64,000 bases of DNA from Chloroflexota bacterium (GTDB taxonomy: Bacteria > Chloroflexota > Anaerolineae > Anaerolineales > Villigracilaceae): assembly GCA_016234485.1 (NCBI GenBank), contig JACRBL010000034.1:45746-109745 (forward strand). The letters run 5' to 3'. Positions 60,443-64,000 of the stretch are shown piece by piece. Each line of letters starts with the position of its first letter. Position 1 is the first letter of the stretch. The notes beneath the pieces were generated by a model. It was not told where the DNA came from and searched no databases. It saw nothing but the letters and a program-made list of their open reading frames with translations. The position numbers and the translations under genes are program-made.

Positions 60443-61165
60443 ATGTTTTCAAAATCTGCGAAATACTACGATGAGATCTACGCCGCGATGGGCAAGGATT
60501 ATCCTGCCGAAGCGGAAAAGGCGCGCAATTTTATCGAGGCGCACAAACAATCGGATGGGAACCGCCTGCTGGACGTGGCCTGCGGGACGGGCATCCACGC
60601 CAACGCGTTGAGTCGGTTTTATCAGGTGGAAGGGCTGGACTTGGATGCAAAGATGCTTTCCGTCGCGCGCAGGAAATATCCCGCCATCCGTTTTCAACGC
60701 GGCGACATGATTGATTTCGACTTGAAACGTCGCTTCGATATTGTCACGTGCCTGTTCAGTTCCATTGGCTACGTCAAAACAAAATCCCGTTTACACAAAG
60801 CCATCAAGAATATGGCGCGGCATCTTGTGGCGGGGGGAATTTTGCTGGTCGAGCCGTGGTTCGCGCCAGATCAATGGAATGTGGGACGCGTCTTTATGGC
60901 GACGGTAAATCAACCCGATTTGAAGATTGTCCGCATGAGCCGCGGCACACGCAGGGGCAATGTGTCCCTTCTCGAATTTCAATATCTGATCGGTACAGCG
61001 GAGGGAATCGAACGCGCCACCGAAACTCACGAGATGGGCTTGTTCACGCATGATGAGTATTTGGGGGCATTTCGCGCGGCAGGTTTGGAGGTTGTCCACG
61101 ATGCGGAGGGATTGGATGGGCGCGGGTTGTATATTGGCATCAAAAAAATGAAAGCGACCCTTTGA
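60443..61165 (+). CDS. class I SAM-dependent methyltransferase
   Basis: 240 residues. Rossmann-like fold: LLDVACGTGIHANAL (motif I, about 42-56), LDLDAKML after the second strand, GDMIDFDLKRRFDIVTCLF (motifs II-III) and IGYVKTKSRLHKAI. Similar proteins are annotated as small-molecule N- or O-methyltransferases (for example of dTDP-amino-sugars), so a sugar or metabolite substrate is possible. GCGGAG precedes the ATG. A hairpin terminator follows. Confidence 0.85.
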   Translation: MFSKSAKYYDEIYAAMGKDYPAEAEKARNFIEAHKQSDGNRLLDVACGTGIHANALSRFYQVEGLDLDAKMLSVARRKYPAIRFQRGDMIDFDLKRRFDIVTCLFSSIGYVKTKSRLHKAIKNMARHLVAGGILLVEPWFAPDQWNVGRVFMATVNQPDLKIVRMSRGTRRGNVSLLEFQYLIGTAEGIERATETHEMGLFTHDEYLGAFRAAGLEVVHDAEGLDGRGLYIGIKKMKATL

Positions 61166-61182
61166 AAAAGAGTCGCTTTTCG
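61151..61182. terminator. terminator between convergent methyltransferase and antitoxin genes
   Basis: AAAGCGAC pairs with GTCGCTTT, followed by TTCGATT. It overlaps the methyltransferase stop region. Confidence 0.7.
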
Positions 61183-61195
61183 ATTGCCTGTTAAT

Positions 61196-61501
61196 TTACG
61201 CCGCAAGAGATTTCACCTTCACTACATCCCAAATCACATCGGGATGCTTCGCGGCCACCTGCAAAAGTACCCGCGCCGCGCCTTCGGGAGAACGCCGTCC
61301 CTGCTCCCAATTACGCAAAGTCTTGACGCTAATTCCCATCAACGCGGCGAATTCGTTTTGAGAGAGTTTGTAATTGGCGCGTATTTCCTTCACATCAGGC
61401 GCTTCGATGATAAATGTTCGCGAGGGCTGGGTTTTTCCGCGCAGAATTTTTCCGCCTTCGCGGACGCTGGCTACCAGTTCGTTGAACAGTTCGTCTTTCA
61501 T
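61196..61501 (-). CDS. HigA-2/NadS-like XRE antitoxin
   Basis: 101 residues. A helix-turn-helix (about 45-100) includes YKLSQNEFAALMGISVKTLRNW and EQGRRSPEGAARVLL, typical of the MqsA/HigA-2 antitoxin group, with an N-terminal EAPDVKEIRA linker. It overlaps the preceding toxin gene by 4 bp (ATGA), so the pair is translationally coupled. It would bind the toxin and repress the operon. Confidence 0.88.
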   Translation of the reverse strand: MKDELFNELVASVREGGKILRGKTQPSRTFIIEAPDVKEIRANYKLSQNEFAALMGISVKTLRNWEQGRRSPEGAARVLLQVAAKHPDVIWDVVKVKSLAA

Positions 61502-61815
61502 TTGAACTCCTTATCAACAATTTGACGCAGTGTCTTGAGTTGTTGTGGCGTCAAATCATCCATCACATTCTTGGGATATATGAACAGCATCAAAATTTGG
61601 TCTTTCGACACAGCCCAATAATAAATCACTCTCACACCGCCACGTTTGCCGCGTCCAGCCATTGACCAGCGCACTTTTCGCAGTCCGCCGCTTTTTTGGA
61701 TGATGTCACCCAAATCGGGGTGGGCAGACAAAGCGCTCTGCAGTTGACCGTACTCGTCATCCGTGAGTAAGTCCGTAACTTGGCGGGTGAAAATGCTGGT
61801 TTCGATGAATTGCAT
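61498..61815 (-). CDS. RelE/HigB-like toxin
   Basis: 105 residues. A compact RelE fold begins MQFIETSIFTRQVTDLL, with GGLRKVRWSMAGRGKRGGVRVIYYW and the C-terminal DDLTPQQLKTLRQIVDKEF, characteristic of HigB-2-type mRNA interferases that cleave at the ribosome. It precedes its antitoxin, the usual higBA order. Confidence 0.88.
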   Translation of the reverse strand: MQFIETSIFTRQVTDLLTDDEYGQLQSALSAHPDLGDIIQKSGGLRKVRWSMAGRGKRGGVRVIYYWAVSKDQILMLFIYPKNVMDDLTPQQLKTLRQIVDKEFK

Positions 61816-61872
61816 GATTTACTGGCAGTATACGCCAATGGCGCACCATCGTCAAGAACGAATTTTGCGGGA

Positions 61873-61884
61873 TATAATCGGCAC
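61873..61884 (+). promoter_or_regulatory. -10 element of a probable leaderless transcript
   Basis: TATAAT at 61873-61878 ends 6 nt before ATG 61885 of the frameshifted antitoxin gene. Confidence 0.45.
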
Positions 61885-62279
61885 ATGCAAAAGCAATCCT
61901 CTCTGCTTCATTACTGGCAACCCATCGCTCCCCTGCTCACCATCCGCAACGAGCGAGAATACAACGCGGCGGTAAAGCGCTAAATGAACTGCTTGATGAA
62001 ATTGGCGACAATGAGAAACATCCGCTCTACAGCCTTTTGGACACGCTTGGCACATTGATCGAAGTGTACGAAGAAGAACATCATCCCATCCCTGAATCCA
62101 GCGGTGTGGACGTGTTGCGCTATCTCATGGAGGAACATGGCCTGACCCAGTCCAGCCTACCAGAGATCGGCTCGCAGGGCGTGGTTTCTGAAATCCTTAA
62201 CGGCAAGCGCGAGTTGAATGTGCGACAGATTCGGGCGCTGGCTCAGAGATTCAAGGTTTCAACAGCGGTGTTTTTGTGA
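61885..62279 (+). pseudogene. HigA-type antitoxin disrupted by a one-base frameshift
   Basis: The first 32 codons read MQKQSS...YNAAVKR and end in TAA at 61981. Shifting frame at the A-run 61974-61976 restores KALNELLDEIGDNEKHPLYS and then a full HigA-like domain (LIEVYEEEHHPIP, YLMEEHGLTQSSLPEIG, VVSEILNGKRELNVRQIRAL) to 62279. The joined protein is a normal HigA antitoxin, so one A appears lost. No toxin gene lies beside it on this strand, so it looks like an orphan. A sequencing error in the A-run is possible. Confidence 0.8.
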
Positions 62280-62285
62280 GAAAAA

Positions 62286-62396
62286 ATGTCCAAACCCGAA
62301 CCAAAATCCAACCTCGAATGGAAAGAATGGGGCAAGAATGATCCGCTGTTTGGCGTGGCATCCTGGCCTGGAAAGCAGGATTATCAAAATTTTTAA
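62286..62396 (+). pseudogene. N-terminal remnant of a SAM methyltransferase, truncated by a palindromic repeat
   Basis: 36 codons: MSKPEPKSNLEWKEWGKNDP followed by LFGVASWPGKQ and a stop. The WGKNDPLFGVASW beginning resembles the start of larger class I methyltransferases of Anaerolineae. The frame stops where the element at 62391-62457 begins. It starts 7 nt after the frameshifted antitoxin, probably once cotranscribed. Confidence 0.55.
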
Positions 62397-62457
62397 CGCA
62401 AAGCCGCAACGGCGCAGAGAAAAATCATTGCGCCGTTGCGTCTTTGTGTTGATGCTC
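62391..62457. repeat. palindromic element at the truncated gene end
   Basis: TTTTAACGCAAAGCCGCAAC...GGCGCA pairs with TTGCGCCGTTGCGTCTTTGTGTT. The ACGCAAAG-CGCAA words are typical of dispersed intergenic palindromes. It supplies the stop codon of the methyltransferase remnant. Confidence 0.7.
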
Positions 62458-62501
62458 CCAAAATTTGCAGGCTGTTTCCTGTAACGGGAGAGCCCAAATC
62501 C

Positions 62502-62828
62502 TTAATCGCAAATCGGAACGCCCAGAAAACAGGGCATCTGATCAATCACCACACCGAACCACATCGTCGCGAGCAGGAGCAGGAGAGACACTTTGACTCC
62601 CAACGAGAGGGGACGCGCCAAAATGTCCATGCCTGAGCGCACATCGCGCGCGAGCGGCATCACGATGGCGACGAAGAGAAAGGGCAGAAACCACAAAAAG
62701 ACAAACAGCGCGATGGGAAATCCCTCGTGAAATTGACGCCTATTCACAATCTCCATCAGCATGAATGGAATCACGACAAGCAGGCTCACGATGGCGGGAA
62801 TTTTCAAATTGGACAGAAAGTTTTTCAT
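62502..62828 (-). CDS. small membrane protein, hypothetical
   Basis: 108 residues with three likely membrane segments (about 10-27, 39-61, 78-95) and MDILARPLS between the last two. No family recognised. AAAGGAAGCG lies upstream of the ATG. It is the only intact-looking gene between the toxin-antitoxin pair and the window end. Confidence 0.55.
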   Translation of the reverse strand: MKNFLSNLKIPAIVSLLVVIPFMLMEIVNRRQFHEGFPIALFVFLWFLPFLFVAIVMPLARDVRSGMDILARPLSLGVKVSLLLLLATMWFGVVIDQMPCFLGVPICD

Positions 62829-62859
62829 GGCGCTTCCTTTTGGAATTTAAACTCAATGG

Positions 62860-62871
62860 TATCATAACGCC
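62860..62871 (+). promoter_or_regulatory. -10 element before the decarboxylase remnant
   Basis: TATCAT at 62860-62865 ends 6 nt before ATG 62872, the same spacing as the other leaderless candidates. Confidence 0.35.
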
Positions 62872-62914
62872 ATGACCACAACCACCGCCCTCGCACACCC
62901 GAATATCGCCCTCG
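62872..62914 (+). pseudogene. 5' remnant of a diphosphomevalonate decarboxylase-like gene
   Basis: The first 14 codons, MTTTTALAHPNIAL, match the conserved start of mevalonate-diphosphate decarboxylases (TAxAHPNIALIKYWG). After Leu14 the expected IKYWG is absent and unrelated sequence follows. The fragment seems to be what remains after a deletion or insertion breakpoint at about 62912. Confidence 0.5.
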
Positions 62915-63753
62915 CTATGTTGTCACAAGGGAACACAATTTTTGGTGACAGGGAGGCTGGTTTTGCCGATTTATGGGCGTCGCCAGAGGCAAAATAAACA
63001 GACGATAGCCTTCCCTAATTTGAGAAGCCGTAATCGCTCCATGAAACACACATCGCAATCTTGCGAGCAGTAATATGAACAAACGATTATTTTTTCCTGC
63101 TAATGCACCTGAATGCTGAATTCTGTATTTTTTCAAGGATGAATATCCCACCCAAGGATTCACAAACGATGACCACGCCGCGTCCATAAAACCGTCAGAT
63201 TTCATCTCGATTTCTCTCGTGAAACTGCAAAAAGTGGATCACTAAGTATCTTTGGTGATTTAAAACACACAAGGAGCGTGGCAATTTAAAAAGCGGAAAT
63301 TTAATTAAACCATGAACCCCCTGTAGATATTAAACAGATGACCTGACAAGAAAATGTCAGGTCTTCTGTTTAATAGATTTGATTGGTTGAACTCATCCTA
63401 ATGGCTTATGTTGAGCCAGCCATATTCTGCTTTCCCATCTGGCATCATCCGGGATGAATTTTGAGTCGGTTTTAGTTTCGTGTATGAATCCTAATAGTTG
63501 TTCATCGCTTATTAAATCGGTGGATATGCCCAGGGAATAGAGGAAATTGAATTTAACCTGCTATGTATCTCTTCGAACAGGGATGGACACAATCGGACAC
63601 AAATAACCTGCTCGGTCAGGGATGGACGAATGGTTTTTAAGATTCTCAACGCGCTTGGAAACAAATCCCTCCGGACGAAATGGCTGAGATACCCCAAATA
63701 AACAATCGAGCCGATGTCCATCTGTTTGTTTTAGTATGCTCTTGCGTTCGAAT
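62915..63753. other. gene-free, rearranged segment
   Basis: No convincing gene. Two minus-strand frames (62915-63205, 63512-63721) lack ribosome sites and domain logic. The stretch is AT-richer than the rest and holds a large palindrome at 63329-63374 and a direct repeat (aacctgct...cagggatggac) at about 63557-63584 and 63605-63630. It looks like decayed mobile or duplicated DNA. Confidence 0.5.
63329..63374. terminator. 46-bp palindrome, terminator-like
   Basis: ATTAAACAGA and TCTGTTTAAT flank an inner stem GACCTGACA / TGTCAGGTC with a 6-nt loop. It could be a terminator or the end of a mobile element. Confidence 0.55.
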
Positions 63754-64000
63754 TCATTCTCTGGTGATTATTCCTTCCTGCAATGCAAATCGTACAAGTG
63801 CGGCACGTGTTCGAAGCCCAAGTTTCTCCATTCCACGCGCCCGGTATGTTTCAATTGTTTTGACGCTCAAGTTAAGTTGTCCGCCTATTTCCGCGCTGGT
63901 GTGACCAAGCGCGACCATTTTTATTACTTCCTGTTCCCGTTCGCTTAAGCCATCCCATGCTTGATTCCCAATGTTCAAATGCGATTCTGGAAGAATGTCC
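63754..64000 (-). CDS. LuxR/NarL-type response regulator, partial (C-terminal part)
   Basis: About 81 residues, open to the window edge. [42 protein letters not shown] and [17 protein letters not shown] form a complete LuxR-type HTH. The upstream residues [13 protein letters not shown] look like the linker from a receiver domain that lies outside the window. DNA-binding regulator; target unknown. Confidence 0.85.
   Translation of the reverse strand, partial: DILPESHLNIGNQAWDGLSEREQEVIKMVALGHTSAEIGGQLNLSVKTIETYRARGMEKLGLRTRAALVRFALQEGIITRE

Noticed and set aside
62915..63205. 96-residue minus-strand frame
   Set aside because: No ribosome site or recognisable domain; it overlaps the breakpoint region after the decarboxylase remnant.
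63512..63721. 69-residue minus-strand frame
   Set aside because: It spans a direct repeat and has no domain logic or ribosome site.

Overview
The window looks like a chromosomal segment of a Chloroflexota bacterium, most likely class Anaerolineae. The lineage is inferred from these features: lipoproteins with Pro-Thr-rich linkers after the lipobox, expanded XRE-NB-ARC-TPR regulators, a DUF3417-type alpha-glucan phosphorylase, a CbiMQO transporter, what looks like the start of a mevalonate-pathway decarboxylase gene, and moderately high GC. No 16S rRNA is present to settle it.

Layout. 0-5.4 kb: an SDR dehydrogenase, a lipoprotein whose signal peptide is interrupted by a dispersed repeat, a 21-bp tandem array, a DNA methyltransferase, an Imm63-like protein, a small membrane protein, a PD-(D/E)XK-like protein and tRNA-Lys(CUU). 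5.5-8.8 kb: a NACHT-SUMF1 STAND ATPase and a small partner that share an unusual Gly-rich motif. 9.0-11.5 kb: cbiMQO. 11.5-34.3 kb: a surface region with six secreted proteins of unrelated architecture (phosphoesterase, FnIII, NHL propeller, ELWxxDG, beta-helix, Ig-like). All six share one C-terminal beta-sandwich module ending in YYVP. Two paralogous XRE-NB-ARC-TPR regulators, an HSL-type hydrolase and a duplicated zinc-ribbon gene lie among them. 35-51 kb: a phosphate island with two pst operons (the second interrupted by a DNA methyltransferase), a third pstB with ppk1, and phoB-phoR-surE; mgtC is divergent. 51-61 kb: DUF4349 lipoprotein, two Nudix hydrolases, a bi-domain oxidoreductase, an M29 aminopeptidase, a rhodanese, glgP, a CCG-domain protein and a methyltransferase. 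61-64 kb: a HigBA-like toxin-antitoxin pair and a decaying segment with a frameshifted antitoxin, two truncated gene starts and a partial LuxR-type regulator.

The most unusual feature is a repeat system that crosses gene boundaries. About twenty loci carry degenerate heptanucleotide (7-bp) repeats. Several lie inside reading frames (methyltransferase, PhoR, PhoB, PstS2, the bi-domain oxidoreductase) without breaking them. Palindromic elements also sit in frame inside a lipoprotein signal peptide, CbiQ and a CCG-domain protein. This resembles cyanobacterial STRR repeats and Rickettsia palindromic elements acting in one genome. The phosphate genes form a plausible regulon: TTAAC-type direct repeats with 11-bp spacing lie upstream of pstS1 and phoB. 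Several genes have a -10 hexamer ending exactly 6 nt before the start codon, which suggests leaderless transcripts.
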